Origin: Saccharina japonica
Lineage: Eukaryota > Sar > Phaeophyceae > Laminariales > Laminariaceae
Direction: 5' to 3'
DNA length: 64,000 nucleotides
Assembly (NCBI GenBank): GCA_008828725.1
Contig: MEHQ01004134.1
Span: 164,496-228,495, forward strand
The notes beneath the pieces were generated by a model. It saw nothing but the letters and a program-made list of their open reading frames with translations, searched no databases and was not told where the DNA came from. Made by a program: the position numbers and the translations under genes. Position 1 is the stretch's first letter, and each line of letters begins with the position of its first letter. Shown piece by piece: positions 11,360 to 23,369 of the stretch.

Positions 11360-12840
11360 ACGCGCTAGTGTGAGGGTATTACCTGCTGAGCGATAGGGGT
11401 AAAAGATCGATCGAATATCCAGCCCAGGGTAATCTTTATAACACTCTCCCCCCCTCTGAACGGCGGGATGTTTGGGACGTCGGTACCGTATACGGCCGTG
11501 CTTTGACCTACCCGCTTCGTTGCAATACCCGGGGAACCAGGGAGACGTGTTTTTTAGGGACGCACGCGCAAGCGTTTCTATAAAAGAAACGTTCGAAGTG
11601 AGATTCGAACTCGTGTCCTCGACGACGTCAAATGTGAGGGTATTACCTGCTGAGATATAGGGGTGAAAGATCGATCGATTACCCAGCCCAGGGTAATCCT
11701 TATAACACTAGTCCTGAAATAAAAGTACGGAAGAGAAAAGGCCATTGCATTGGAGGATCCCAAAATAATGGAACCACGTGTTCGATAATAATGTCTTGGA
11801 ATGAGTATCCCAGAGAGGTCACTCCTCTTCTTCGCTCCCGAAACCTCGTGAGCTCACACGTCGGTCGCGAAGTTCTTGAGAGCATGCCAAGGTCTACCCG
11901 AGCGACAGCGACCCCTTCGGCGGAAGAGGGACACCGACGTGGTTTCGGCTGAAGGTGGCCGGGGCAGTCTACCGCTCTCCACAACCCGTATGACGACCAC
12001 TCGACAAGCCCCTTCGCGGGCGGCAGAACTGCCGAGCCACTTCACGATGCACTAATTGTCGCGTAGGAGGCGCTCTCTGCTAGTCTCTATAGCCGAGACG
12101 GCGGGCGGGGGGCGAGATAATGAACATTGGAGGCTAGAAGACAGAGTCGGCGGTCGTGTACTATATGGGGGCTACCTCTACTGGGGAAGTGAACTGTATG
12201 GTAAGCGATAACGCCGCCAGAGCCTGTCATTGCGACGACACCAGCGAGCTACCACGGTCGCCTAAGCTCAAGAAGGATTCTGTACCTTGTGCGGAAAATG
12301 GTTGATCCAATGTTAAGGAAGTTTGGGTGGGACAACTCGGCACCTGACCAGTGGTCAACTACAAGGAAAAGGCAACGTAACAATGAAGTATGGGCGGGAC
12401 CACGGGTCGACGCAGGAGGCCCCATCCAGTCCACTACTTACTACATTAAATGGTCCACAGTAGGGATACAGAATAAATGATGACTAAAATGGCGATTGCA
12501 TCGGAGGGTCCAAAATAATGGAACCACGGATTCGATAAAAATGTCTTAGAATTGGTATCCCAGAGAGGTCACTCCCCTTCTTCGCTCCCGAAAATTCGTG
12601 AGCAGAGTTGGCCACGAACTTCTTGAGACCATCCCACCCATCCAGCAGTAGTGTTCATAGGTTTTTGTACCCAGATCATTTACGGGTACTTACCGCGCGC
12701 TGAGTATACGCCAGCCAAGCGTCCACTCAGCGCGGGGGGGCATACCAGGCGAGGACCCCCTGCCGGCGCAGGAGGCCTCATCCAATCCAATAATTACATT
12801 GGATGATCCACGGTAGGGAGACAAAATACATTAGGTATCG
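11360..12840. repeat. Interleaved direct repeats
   Basis: Three repeat pairs are visible. The first contains GAGGGTATTACCTGCTGAG and CAGCCCAGGGTAATC and occurs at 11372-11445 and 11636-11710. The second, about 160 bp, contains AAAATAATGGAACCACG and TATCCCAGAGAGGTCACTCC and occurs at 11735-11885 and 12490-12635. The third contains GCAGGAGGCCYCATCCA and occurs at about 12412-12480 and 12768-12830. No coding sequence is recognised. This may be a duplicated non-autonomous element. Confidence 0.65.
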
Positions 12841-13834
12841 CACGCCCCATCCTTGTTCATTTTGCGCTTGACTTTAGCAATTTCCTTGTTAGACTTTTGT
12901 CGAAAACAAATCTTCTTTTCGCCGCCAACCCATGTAGACAACATCCCTTCCCGCGATCGTCGACAGCAGTGATCTCCCTTCAGTTGTTACTCGCGCGCAA
13001 CACAGCACGCCTACGCGCTGGTGCCTTCCTGGCCGTCCGCTCTATTTCTGTCCAGAGCGGTTTGAATGTCGACCCTCTCCTCGTCTTCACACTCACTCAC
13101 AGCACACACAGAAGAGGTCTCCGCCCTTATGGGCCTGTTCCCCTCCTCCTCCAACCTCTCGTTTGTTTACTAAAATGAAGAATCACCACCAAAGTCTTGG
13201 GGGTGGGGGTCCTGGAGGGCTGGTTGCAGCCCAACACCCCCCGGATCGGACGAACGACTCGTTCTTGAGTCCCATTCTCCACTGTTGACGCGCGTCCAAG
13301 ACGCAGGCCTTTGCTCGGCGATGCAACCCAAAAAGCCTATATACCCCCGCTTACCCCCTCCCCCCCCCGTCCCCGTTCTAACGCCCCCCCCGCCTTCATA
13401 TCTGGGCAACCCTTATGCCCGTGAAATATGCCAGCGACGGCAGGACCGCCTAGAGGCGGCATTAACAATACGTATCTATCGGGCAAGGGGGTAGGTGGCG
13501 TGAAGGGCGGCCAGTGTCGCACTCAGCTCTTTGCCCCCCAACCCCTCGCCCTGGCTCTCTGTCTTTATCGCGAACTTGGTCTTGAAACATTATCAGGCGC
13601 TCCCCTGGTGCCAGCAGACGGCTTAAACCTTCGGAAGTGGGGCACAAACACAAATAGCATGACGGAATAACACAACAAGGCTTAGATGGGACGAACACAA
13701 GAAAAACAGTGACGTTGGTTGGGGAAAACAAACACCCTCAGCGTAATCCCCGCACCACAAAGGAATGATCCAGAAAGGAACCACCCCCCCCCCGACACTC
13801 AACCCTAGTGTGCGGATTATCAAGCGATGACTGC
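12841..13834. other. 3' flank of the methyltransferase gene
   Basis: No second gene is recognised. C-rich tracts (13360-13395, 13785-13793) and proline-rich frames are low-complexity. If the methyltransferase transcript is spliced after codon 301, its last exon could lie here on the minus strand, but I cannot place it. Confidence 0.4.
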
Positions 13835-14014
13835 CTATGGAAAAAGGTGAATCCACAAGTGCGTGTGCGCATCTGTGTGCATCACATGCGCACCCCGTAC
13901 ATTGGCTTGATGGGTTGAGCGAATGGGCTCTTGAACGAGCGACGCCTTGTCCTCCGGGTGGAGCAGTCTATTCCAAGAAAACAAACCCCGCAGGACACCA
14001 TCTCGCTTGCTCAC

Positions 14015-17000
14015 CGGTTTATGCAGCACCACGAAGCCCCAGAGAAGGAGACCACGGCTGGCCGCCGACTTCCAGGAAGCCAGTCCCTTCAACATGGTGT
14101 CCATGAACTCCTCCCCCACGTCCTTCATGTCCTTGCGCTTAGACGCAAGGACATCATAGAGCTGCAGGTGCGATTCATTTCCGTGTGTCGGTCGGCAGGG
14201 GGTCAGTTTTCTGAATGCCATGGTTTAAAGCTTGCAGGGGTCTCGCGTATTTAAAAAGGCTGAACAGAGGGGCGTGTTCAAGTGTTGCACTGCTATTGAT
14301 GCAACTTCCCTTAAGCGTTACCGCTGGTGCTTCCATCACCATTTCTAGTTTTGCTCCATTGCTCGAGCGCAACATCAGGGAAGGGAAGGGCAGGTTGCTG
14401 CTGCAGTGCAACTACCGCCGTAGAATAAAGGTAGGTAGGCGCACGAACGTTCTTTTGTGACGCAAACATAAACAAATGAACTGTTGTGCACTCGGAAAAA
14501 GGGGAATATAGGCACTCTATCCCAGACTTGATTTCGGGTAGGTCACAGAGTGTACAGCATCTGCACGAGGCACGGCAACAGAAAGAAGAGACGAGGGAGG
14601 CGTGTTCGCTGGGGGGGAAGGTTAGGAGAGTGGTGCGCTATATAGTGGTGCGCTAATCCTCCGTATGGTACTCAGGTTCCATTGGGGGGGTCTCGTTAGG
14701 ATGGGTGGGTAGGGTGAGCTGCATTGCAATGCCTGCAAGAAAACGAGGCTTTGAAACATACATATATGTATACTATTAATAGTGACACATTTTTCTCCTC
14801 CTTCCTGAGGTCAAGGGCCAGGCGAATAGCGTCCCCGAGGGAAACGCAACCCGCGGTGGCGTCGCCTTACCCGGCACCGTGGAAACCCTTGAAAACAAGT
14901 CGTGGCGAGACGGGGGTCTCACCGATGTGTAGTGCATCAAAAGATTGTCGGTCAGGTCGGTGAATTCGACGAACTCAAGGCCGTAATCCTTGCCCCACTG
15001 CCTGTAGGACTTTAACGTGGCCATGTCTTCCAGGCTGAGGCGCTTGTACACCTTCCGAACAGCAAGACCACGCGACGCCGAGCATTCAGTAGCCGAAAAT
15101 TACGAAAGACACAACGATCGGGGATGGAGGGGGGGGGGGGGTGAGCGTGGCTGCTGCAAAGGTGAGCGGGCGCAGGTCTCGTTTCTCACGGATCGAGCGT
15201 TCTACCACGAGGCAGACACACGTCTCCATCACTTTTAAAATGTGTCCCTCTTGCGCGCTATCTTCGCCCACGGCATGTGGAGCGAGGACCGGGCGCGCAC
15301 ACCTGCCCCCTAGTAACAAGAAGGCGGCTGACAGCGAATGGGCTGGGTCAAGCTCCTCGCCTAACTCCCGGATTCCTACGAAGGCAAGAGCGGGTTAAAC
15401 AAAAACAAAAATTGCGATCGTGCACGCCGGGGGTGTTCTTCCCAATTTGTCTTTATTTGGAGAATCGCGTCTATGCGACACAACCCCACGTCCTGGAGTG
15501 CCGGTAGGATACACTGAGGCATGAGAAATGGCACCCCATTGGGGGGAAGATGTGCACCCTTCCACAGGGAGGGGTCGATGTGGAACAGAAGGAGTACCTT
15601 AGGCTCTACGGCGCTCTTGCAATGAAACAATGCACCCTGAGCGCCGAAGAACTGTGGCACGGATAGTGGGGAGCAGCAGGCTTGAGAGGCACGAACACTC
15701 TGCCCATCAACTAATTGCCGTGAAATTCAGGTTCGCAATCAACCCGACCCCCCCCCCCCCCCCCTCCAGCTGTCAATGTCCTCAACCGCTCCCCTCACCG
15801 CTTGCAAGTCCTCGGCCCCGGCGTCCTCTGCCTGCATGAAGTCCGTAAATACCATCCTGCCACCTGGCTTCAGCACGCGCGCCGCCTCCGCCAGCGCCCT
15901 GTGCCGCTCGGACCCCGCGTGCAGCAGCGCGTCCTGGGAGCTGACGACATCGCAGCTGGAGTCCGGCATGCCCGTGTCGAAAAACGATTTCTCCCCAGGA
16001 ACGGAGATTTTGTCGTCTAGCCCGGCGGCCTTGTTCATGGCCGCGTTCAAGACGTTTTGCTTCTTGGCGATGTTGATGCAGACCACCTTGGGTAGGATTC
16101 GCGCAGCGGGGGGGGGGGGTCGGTTTGGAGTGGGCGGATTCATCGTCAGCATCAGTAGCCCCTACTGTAGATAAATGTGAGCAGCAGCAGCAGCAGTAGC
16201 AGCTGCTGTCGCGTATATCTTAGGTTTCCGCGCGCCTCGTGTTCGGTGCTCCAAAAAGAGCCGCAGCAAACATCAGAGATTGTGCTCTTGAGAGCCCCAA
16301 CCATTGATAAGTTATCGCTGACGGAGCCTCTCAACCATTGCAATTGAGGAGCTATATACCCAATATACAGTACGAGTGGTCCCTCAATAGTGCCGGTATG
16401 ATATGCGCTACCAGTCTGACCCGAAATATAAGGACCATTTAGACTGAATGTTAATATACAAACGGTCCTTATATTTTGGATCAGAGTGGTAGTCAACAAT
16501 ACCGGCACTATAACGGCGGCCGGCACTCCTCCATGCACTGCCACACGCACTACTGGTTAATCAACACGTATGTTCCAAGCGATTTCACTGGTACTGCAGC
16601 GGGCAGCCGGCACGATTCAACCGGCACTATAGGGGGACCACTGCTACTGTACTAAGATCCGATGTGTACTGGTATTTGACAATACTCTTTCGTTAGGTAA
16701 CCTAGCCCACAAGGCTGTGTATAGGACTGAGCTTTCAAACGCTCTCAAAGCCGGCTGTCGCGTGATCTGTAGAGCTCCACAAGGAGCCCCATAAAAGTTA
16801 TGCGTCATCCCTACCGCAGCAATTGTCGAAACGCTTTTCTTGGTGGTACCGGTAACTCATCATCTTAACACGCTGCCGTGGTGTTTCGGGTCAAGCCGAA
16901 CGCAAGAGCAAGGCGCCGAAAGAAGCTGGTGAGGCCACTCCAATTCCAGCGATAGAACCATTCGGTGCTGCGACGGGGGGGCAGCGAAGGCTTTCGTTTG

Positions 17001-19347
17001 TTTTCTCCATCGACTCCCAGCCCTTTCTCCGTGTCTTTCTCCGTCTCACTCTGCATCCTTCCCTTTGTCTCTGTCTGTCTCTCCCTATCTGCCCTCTGTC
17101 CCTTTGTTCGTTTCTTGCCACTGTTCCCTTTGGATCTTTGTCTTTCTCTTCTACCAGATACACTCTTACCCTCTCCGCCTTTTTCATGTCTCCGACTTGC
17201 TCTCGTCCTCCGTCCCATAGCTCCTACCATTGAAGTGTCTCTCGTTCTCCGTCCCATATATCCTATCAGTGAAACGCTCCTATACACGATTCCTAAGGAA
17301 GTAGCGGCGAAGCTGTAGAACGAGAGCAACCGTTCCCACACTGGCGTTCACCGCGGCGTTCGGAACAAAGGCAACAACCTACACGAGACACTTTGAGACC
17401 CCTCCACTTACCTTGCAGCCAAACTCCTTGGCGGCTACCCGCGCCGTCCCTCCGTACCCGGCGCCCATGTCCATGAGGGTGCATTTGTCGGGGGCGGGAC
17501 CGTCACCGCCGGGGAAGCACCGAGAGAGGAGCTCCTGCGTGCTCAAAGAGCTGGCCTTGGTGATCCTGGGCACCCCTTCCAGCTCGGCGTCTTCCCCCTG
17601 GAGGTTGGTGTACAGCCCCAAGTGGATGTGCTCTTCTCCCCACACCTGAAGGGGTTGTTCAGAACACGTGGTAGAAGGCACGTCGCGGGGGAGGTGGGAT
17701 GCGCGAGAGGGATGCGGATGAGCATTGTGGGGGAAGGGGCGTTAGAAACCGCAATCGATTTAGTGTTATCGCTTGCAACGGGTGGTTTGACCATGAACTT
17801 TTGAGGAAGGATGGAGTGAAGGCATCGAATTCTGGAGGACGATGGCCGAGGGTAGCTATTAATACCAGAGCGTCGGACCCAGTTTGTATCCTGTGATCTG
17901 GCACGCAATGACGCACCACGCGAAATGGGAGCATTCCGTACTGCAAATGTAGAACACGCTCGCCGAAGCAAGCGCTCAACTTCATGTTGCAACGTCCCAG
18001 CGCGTAAATTAGGCTGTAGGGCACACTCTCTGATAACAAAACGTTACAAACCAAGCGTCCTGAACTACACACAGCAGCCCAGCCATGGTGATCGAACGGA
18101 CGATGGGGTTATTCGTGAGAGGCGTGTGTGCAACGGGTGTCTCGCTTGATAGGCAGCGGACGGCAAGGTCGGGAAGGGCACCCCCCCAAAGAAACACTGC
18201 TACTATATATACTGTTACCGTTGGAAAGCGGGCGGGAGGAGTTCCTCCAATAACTTGGACACCAGCGTCTGGGTATGAATCAAATATGGTACGGCACTGC
18301 TGTGCCTTCCGTGTGGAAGGCCGTACGACGAAACCGGACTCTGCACCCCCACATCGAGACCCGATGGTAATGAGCCCGTACACAACATACGGAGCCTGCA
18401 GGGTGAGAAACGAAGTGCTGTAAGTAGCACCGACAAAAGCGTACCAGGTATGTACGTACGTACGTACGTACGTACGTACGTGCCTTTTGTTTACCTCGTA
18501 TACATGTATTTTGCGCGAGGTCGTGAGCCGTTCTTCTCTCGTCTGCAACACGAAACCGTGCGGCGGTATGAGCGCAGTCTCTCGTCTCCCTTACTCCCGG
18601 GCTGCATCGTGGCTTTCACGTAAGAATGCCCCTCTTCCGTCGCCCACGTGTGCTTTAGTACTGCTGTGCACGTTTGCCTCTATAGGAACTCCATATTTCC
18701 CACGTTTTTAATGCTGCTATTCCCACGATTCCGGATTACGACAAATGTCGACCAAGGATTTTCCACCAATCAAACTTTCCATCCAAAAAAAATGTCCAAT
18801 CAGAAAACTGCGGGCACGAAATCCCTTTCAGGACGCGTGCTACGATAGCCTGCATGCAGGTGCACCGTGATTTTTCTGAGGGTTGTCACTTGAATAGCTC
18901 TATACCTGCAGGAGCCTGCACACTGATTTTGGAGGGAAAAGAAGAGTGCTATACTGCATACCCGATGAACAATGCCATGGCCTATATAAGTATACAGTAG
19001 TAGAACGAAACAAAAAACCGGCAACAACTTAAGAACGAAATTCCGACGATCATGGGTTAACCCAGTCAGAACTCAAAAAAATATCCCACACTAATTCCAA
19101 GTAGTTTGTCCCCAAATAGTCTTAAGGGGACCAGTTCTTAAGGGGTTAAGGAGCCTTTTATACTTCAATAGATCATTCAGAAAAAAAATGTTTCAGCCAA
19201 AAAGCGGTATACCTCTATCCCACCACGTGTAGTTCATTTCACCTGTCGGTAGTAATTGAAGACGTCGTCGGAGTCGTAGTAGTCCTGCGCCGTGGTGGCG
19301 ATCTGGAGTATCTTCTCGTCCGAGGCCACTGCTGCTGCCGGAGCCAT
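14015..19347 (-). CDS. Sarcosine/dimethylglycine N-methyltransferase-like, 5 exons
   Basis: The exons, in transcript order, are 19347-19243, 17645-17412, 16086-15799, 15051-14923 and 14161-14015 (35, 78, 96, 43 and 49 codons). All introns are GT-AG and phase 0 (1597, 1325, 747 and 761 bp). The joined protein has at least 301 residues. Exon 1 starts MAPAAAVASDEK and contains AQDYYDSDDVFNYYR, followed across the intron by VWGEEHIHLGLY. The SAM-binding loop DMGAGYGG is at about residues 94-101, SQDALLH at 163-169 and RVLKPGGRMVFTDFMQ at 183-198. A C-terminal helical segment ends LLLWGFVVLHKP. This order matches the family that methylates sarcosine and dimethylglycine to glycine betaine, an osmolyte, with SAM as donor; a related small-molecule methyltransferase is possible. 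After codon 301 there is either a splice (CCG then GTGAGC) or readthrough of 59 codons to a stop at 13835-13837. I see no targeting peptide. Confidence 0.82.
16375..16642. mobile_element. 268-bp MITE with nested hairpin, in intron 2
   Basis: Ends AGTGGTCCCTCAATAGTGCC and GGCACTATAGGGGGACCACT are inverted copies. A second, inner inverted repeat runs from AATAGTGCCGGTAT through AATATAAGGACC (16388 onward), with its complement ending CGGCACTAT near 16513, so two hairpin registers compete for the same left arm. It lies inside intron 2 of the methyltransferase gene. No target duplication is evident. Confidence 0.65.
18452..18480. repeat. (GTAC)n microsatellite
   Basis: About seven tandem GTAC units lie in intron 1 of the methyltransferase gene. 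The unit is self-complementary. Confidence 0.9.
18831..19232. mobile_element. R1 MITE, longest copy, abutting a splice donor
   Basis: The left end is GGACGCGTGCTACGATAG and the right end CTATCCCACCACGTGTAG, an imperfect inverted pair. Direct TTCA flanks lie at 18827-18830 and 19233-19236. The interior carries GGTTAACCCA, CTAATTCCAAGTAGTTTGTC and TTCAGCCAAAAAGCGGTA, shared with the split copy at 4.1-5.9 kb. The element sits in intron 1 of the minus-strand methyltransferase gene. Only 10 nt separate its end from the exon-1 boundary at 19243. Confidence 0.75.
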
Positions 19348-19470
19348 GACGGTGTTAGGTTCCATTTATCTGTGGGTGCGGAACGGGTGCTCGTCTGTTC
19401 CCTCGATTTAGGACAAACGAAATGTCGGTGAAGCGCACACAACATAGATGGCAATCGCCGCGCCACGAGC

Positions 19471-19473
<3 letters not shown>

Positions 19474-19534
<61 letters not shown>
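19474..19534. repeat. (GA)n microsatellite, promoter-proximal
   Basis: About 30 GA units (CT on the coding strand) lie 127-187 nt upstream of the methyltransferase start codon. CT-rich tracts occur near promoters in many eukaryotes, but a regulatory role here is only a possibility. The Ser/Leu-rich frames over it are artefacts. Confidence 0.9.
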
Positions 19535-19536
<2 letters not shown>

Positions 19537-20865
19537 TCAGGAGGCTGCCTGCAGATGATACCAACGGTGCCATTCGTGCGAAGCAAGACAGGCGGCAGTG
19601 GTGGTGGCGCGGGGAAAAACATATTCCCATATACGTATGTGTCATCAGGTTCGATATCTGTGACCAGGACTTACCATAAGGGTGCTGAATTTGTGTCATG
19701 TATCGCTGTACTTTTCTTCCATTTGACGTTTGCAGACGATGTACTGTAGGAGATCAATATGTGGTGGTATAGTCAACCAAGCAAAAATGCTTCAGGGTTG
19801 CCCTCGAGCTACCGTGCCAGTCTGCACACAACAGGATGGTGAAATACACACGCCGTGAGGGGAGTAACCGTGCACACTTCTGGGCGACCGGAGGCTGCGC
19901 ATCTTGTGCTAATTCGCCGCAACGTTTCCGATATGGCACAAATTACGTCAACATTTCGGACTTTTAAAATCATTTCCTAGCGAACCCCGAAAGTCCGTCG
20001 ATGCTCCGAGGATAGCCATTGTCAGACGACCTGAAAACCAACACTGATGTGTTCTCTTGGCTACTGCTGTAGCATGATACCACTACACCACATACTTCGT
20101 ATACGAATATATCTTTACAGTTTGCGTCTCAAATATCTCGCGATCTTGGATATGATGCGTACTCGCTTTCAACGCTATGTATTCGTGCGATTTATACGCT
20201 CATACGACGAATCAAGCGGTTCTTCGCTGGAAACACGTTCGCGTTGTTGGCTATCAAGGCATAAACAGCCGCTTGTGGGGTGACTGCGACTAGACATATC
20301 AAGCCGCTTGGAAACTCTTGTCAATCTGATCGGGAAAACCTTGTTTTCGTGGCGTGAAAAAATACAGATCGAGGAAAAAGGCCATGGTCGTCCTCACGCA
20401 AGTTTCCTGTAATAGACACGGCAGATAGACAAAAAATGAAGCGTCTATATATGCGCTGGAAACACGTCCCCTTCGTTCGCGCCCAGGGGACACGACAGCC
20501 TGTTGAAGTGTTCTGCGCGCAAATATGTCAATCAAGCCGTTGGTAAAGTTTTGATTTCGTGAGCAAAGCGAGTTCGTGCAAGGACATATCGCAGTTTGGG
20601 CAAGGATCATTAATTTATATGTTCATAATTTCATATTTTCCTCGGTGATGTACGTACGTAGCTATTGTATTGGTTAAGCACCCGCGCGTGAAAAATACGA
20701 ATAATAATATTTAGCGATTTTGCGAGTTTTTGTGCTTGCTGGCTTACAACTTTGAGTTCACGAAAAAATAACATATATCTCGTTCGTGAGTCGTTTCTGG
20801 TCGCTTACGGCTACTTCTACTACTGCCTCGCGCACACGACACCCTCACACCCCCCATCAACCCCT
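19535..20865. other. Upstream region, nothing recognised
   Basis: This span probably contains the methyltransferase promoter in its first part. No TATA-like motif can be assigned with confidence. No gene or transposon end is seen in the rest. Confidence 0.4.
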
Positions 20866-20869
20866 TAAC

Positions 20870-21050
20870 CCCTTCAGAACTACAACCACTTTTTTGGGAC
20901 AAAACTACTTGGAATTAGTGTGGTATCATTTTTGGAGCAGTAAAAAAGTTAAGAACTGGTCCCACGTATTTGGGGACAAACTACTTGGAATTAGAGTGGG
21001 ATAATTGGAGTGGGAAAAGGTTTTTCAGTTCTGAATGGACTAAGAGCGTA
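20870..21050 (-). mobile_element. R1 MITE fragment, reversed
   Basis: GGGACAAACTACTTGGAATTAG occurs in closely related form twice (about 20897 and 20982), together with TTAAGAACTGGTCCCACG and TTCAGTTCTGAATGG. These match the R1 interior in the opposite orientation. Termini are not visible. Confidence 0.6.
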
Positions 21051-21146
21051 CTTCGATTTCGCGAGCTGTGTGTGGTTGCTTGTGAGGAGCTGTAGTATTA
21101 ATAGTAACTGTATGTAGCTGGCTGCAAGTGAATGAAGTGCAAACGT

Positions 21147-21377
21147 TTAGATGTGGAGCTTATTGTTTTGCTCATTCTGTGCATCCCAATTCTCGACGGC
21201 CCTTTTCGCCAGCTCGATCACCTCAAAGTCAGGGTAAGGTATATTGTAGGCGTCTCTCTCTGTTGAGATATCGCACTCGGCCAATCTGAACATAATCACA
21301 ACAAGCTGCTGCTTGCTGCTGTAGATGACATACCAAACTGTATCAATTAAATTGTTATTGCTCTCACAACTAAGCAA
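21147..21377 (-). CDS. Possible exon or gene fragment, unknown
   Basis: A minus-strand frame ends in stop at 21147-21149. Its last ~45 residues (FRLAECDISTERDAYNIPYP, then DFEVIELAKRAVENWDAQNE) have a protein-like composition, whereas the upstream part is less convincing. No splice acceptor or partner exon is assigned, and I do not recognise the family. Chance openness is quite possible at this length. Confidence 0.25.
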   Translation of the reverse strand: MLSCESNNNLIDTVWYVIYSSKQQLVVIMFRLAECDISTERDAYNIPYPDFEVIELAKRAVENWDAQNEQNNKLHI

Positions 21378-21669
21378 GGCACGGACCAGCCGAGGGTCCT
21401 AACACAGCGTGTTCAAATTGCGAGTGATTTTTTTATCTTCCTCCGATGAAACATCTAGAGGTTAGTCACCCGGAAACCCCGGGGATGGGGGGTGGATAAG
21501 ACCCTCCGTGTTGAATGCTTGCTGCCATAACTTCTTCAACGCTTGGTACATTTTTTTCACGGTGTGCGTTTTTGGGATGCCCTTGAAAAATACCACAGGA
21601 GGAGTCAGTTGTTCAGAGTATGCTTCTATTGGAGGAGCTATTATTAATAATAGCTAAAATTTCTTGAAA

Positions 21670-22440
21670 TGTTGCACAGATGCTCCTATTAATATTAATA
21701 GTATACTTCATAGTCCCGAGTATACTCGGAGTATCGAGTAAATTTCGTACTACGAGTACTGAGAGTACTGGCGGCCTAACTACTGCGAGCACTGAGAGTA
21801 TTAGAGTACTGACGGCCTAAATACTGCAAGCGCCGGGAGCATGATCCGTACAGAACCTCGAGTACAAGCAGTAGTACCCGCAGTATCGAACTCTGGAATA
21901 CTTGGAGTACCAGGCAGTATCCGCAGTACATATTCTCGAAATACTGCGAGTACACTACTTAAGTACTTGAAGCGTTTTTTCTCGATAGTACTCTAATTAC
22001 AAGCATCTGTGAATGTAAAATGGTAATGTTGCGAATGCCAGTCACATGCTCCTAGAACCTGAGAGTATGATGACGGCCGAGTCTTTAAAAGTATGCACAG
22101 ATGCTCCCAGTATACTTCATGCTCGACTATACTCGGAGTAGCGAGTACATTTCGTACTCCTAGTACTGAGAGTACTACAGTAGAGTACTGGCGGCCTAAA
22201 TACTGCGAGTACTGGGAGTATGAACAGCAAGCCTATATACTGCAAGTACAAGGAGTACCCGCAGTATTGGACCCCCCAGTGCTTGAAGCATTGGCAGTAT
22301 CCGCAGTAAAGAACCTCGAAATACTTGCAGTACTCACATAAACCCGAAATAGTGCGAGTACACGGAAGTATATCTGAAGCATTTTTTCTCGAAAATACTA
22401 CACTTTTACTCCCAGGTAGGTACTGGGGGCATCTGTGAAA
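21670..22440. mobile_element. Two adjacent AGTACT-rich inverted-repeat elements
   Basis: Each unit starts CACAGATGCTCC (21674 and 22095) and ends GCATCTGTG (about 22013 and 22438), giving about 340 bp. The interiors are dense in AGTACT, TACTCGGAGTA and related near-palindromes and align with each other along their length (ACTGAGAGTACT, GGCGGCCTAA, CAGTATCCGCAGTA, TTTTTTCTCGA). They are homologous MITE-like copies in tandem. No clear target duplication is seen. Confidence 0.7.
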
Positions 22441-22573
22441 TGTGGTGTTTTCGTCTTCGCCTGTTCGCCAGAATGGACAAAATGTTGTCTTGATAATACA
22501 GCAATACAAGGGAAAGCTCAAATTTTCGAACATCGGCTCAAATTGAAAGGACATCTGAACGACTTTGGTGTTA

Positions 22574-22815
22574 CGGGGGGCCATAGTAAATACATAGGAC
22601 CAAATATTGTTTGTAAAAATAGGTAATTGTATACCTGGTAGGTTTTAGGGCCATTCCTAACGAACGAAAAAAATCACGATTCGTGAGGTTTTTGTCGTGA
22701 ATCGTGATTTTTTTTGTCGTGATTTACGACAAAAACCTCACGATTCATGACGCCAATTTTTTTACAATTTCTTAAAAAAAAACAAAATCACGATTCACGA
22801 CATTTGTCGTGGCTC
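22574..22815. repeat. R3 left end followed by TCACGATTCACGA inverted repeats
   Basis: 22574-22625 matches the left end of the R3 family (CGGGGGGCCATAGTAAATAC, then AGGACCAAATATTG). From about 22668 to 22812, AATCACGATTCGTGAGG-type segments alternate in both orientations with TTTTTGTCGT, forming a large potential hairpin. Such subterminal repeats are common near DNA-transposon ends. The sequence then runs toward the gap. Confidence 0.6.
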
Positions 22816-22908
22816 AAAATACGCCTGATCAAGGCACTACGTAACCCACCCGACACCAACGGTATCCGATGGCCGGTATAGGGGCATGCCAGGCCCTGCT
22901 TCGTACGC

Positions 22909-23369
22909 NNNNNNNNNNNNNNNNNNNNNNNNNNNNNNNNNNNNNNNNNNNNNNNNNNNNNNNNNNNNNNNNNNNNNNNNNNNNNNNNNNNNNNNNNNNN
23001 NNNNNNNNNNNNNNNNNNNNNNNNNNNNNNNNNNNNNNNNNNNNNNNNNNNNNNNNNNNNNNNNNNNNNNNNNNNNNNNNNNNNNNNNNNNNNNNNNNNN
23101 NNNNNNNNNNNNNNNNNNNNNNNNNNNNNNNNNNNNNNNNNNNNNNNNNNNNNNNNNNNNNNNNNNNNNNNNNNNNNNNNNNNNNNNNNNNNNNNNNNNN
23201 NNNNNNNNNNNNNNNNNNNNNNNNNNNNNNNNNNNNNNNNNNNNNNNNNNNNNNNNNNNNNNNNNNNNNNNNNNNNNNNNNNNNNNNNNNNNNNNNNNNN
23301 NNNNNNNNNNNNNNNNNNNNNNNNNNNNNNNNNNNNNNNNNNNNNNNNNNNNNNNNNNNNNNNNNNNNN
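22909..23369. other. Assembly gap
   Basis: 461 consecutive Ns. Frames spanning it are meaningless. Confidence 1.

Noticed and set aside
16865-17341. Highly charged 158-codon minus frame
   Set aside because: It is a low-complexity CT/TGTC-rich segment inside intron 2 of the methyltransferase gene, with no domain.
19239-19699. Ser/Leu-rich minus frames
   Set aside because: They are translations of the (GA)n tract. The real coding frame here is the short exon 19243-19347.
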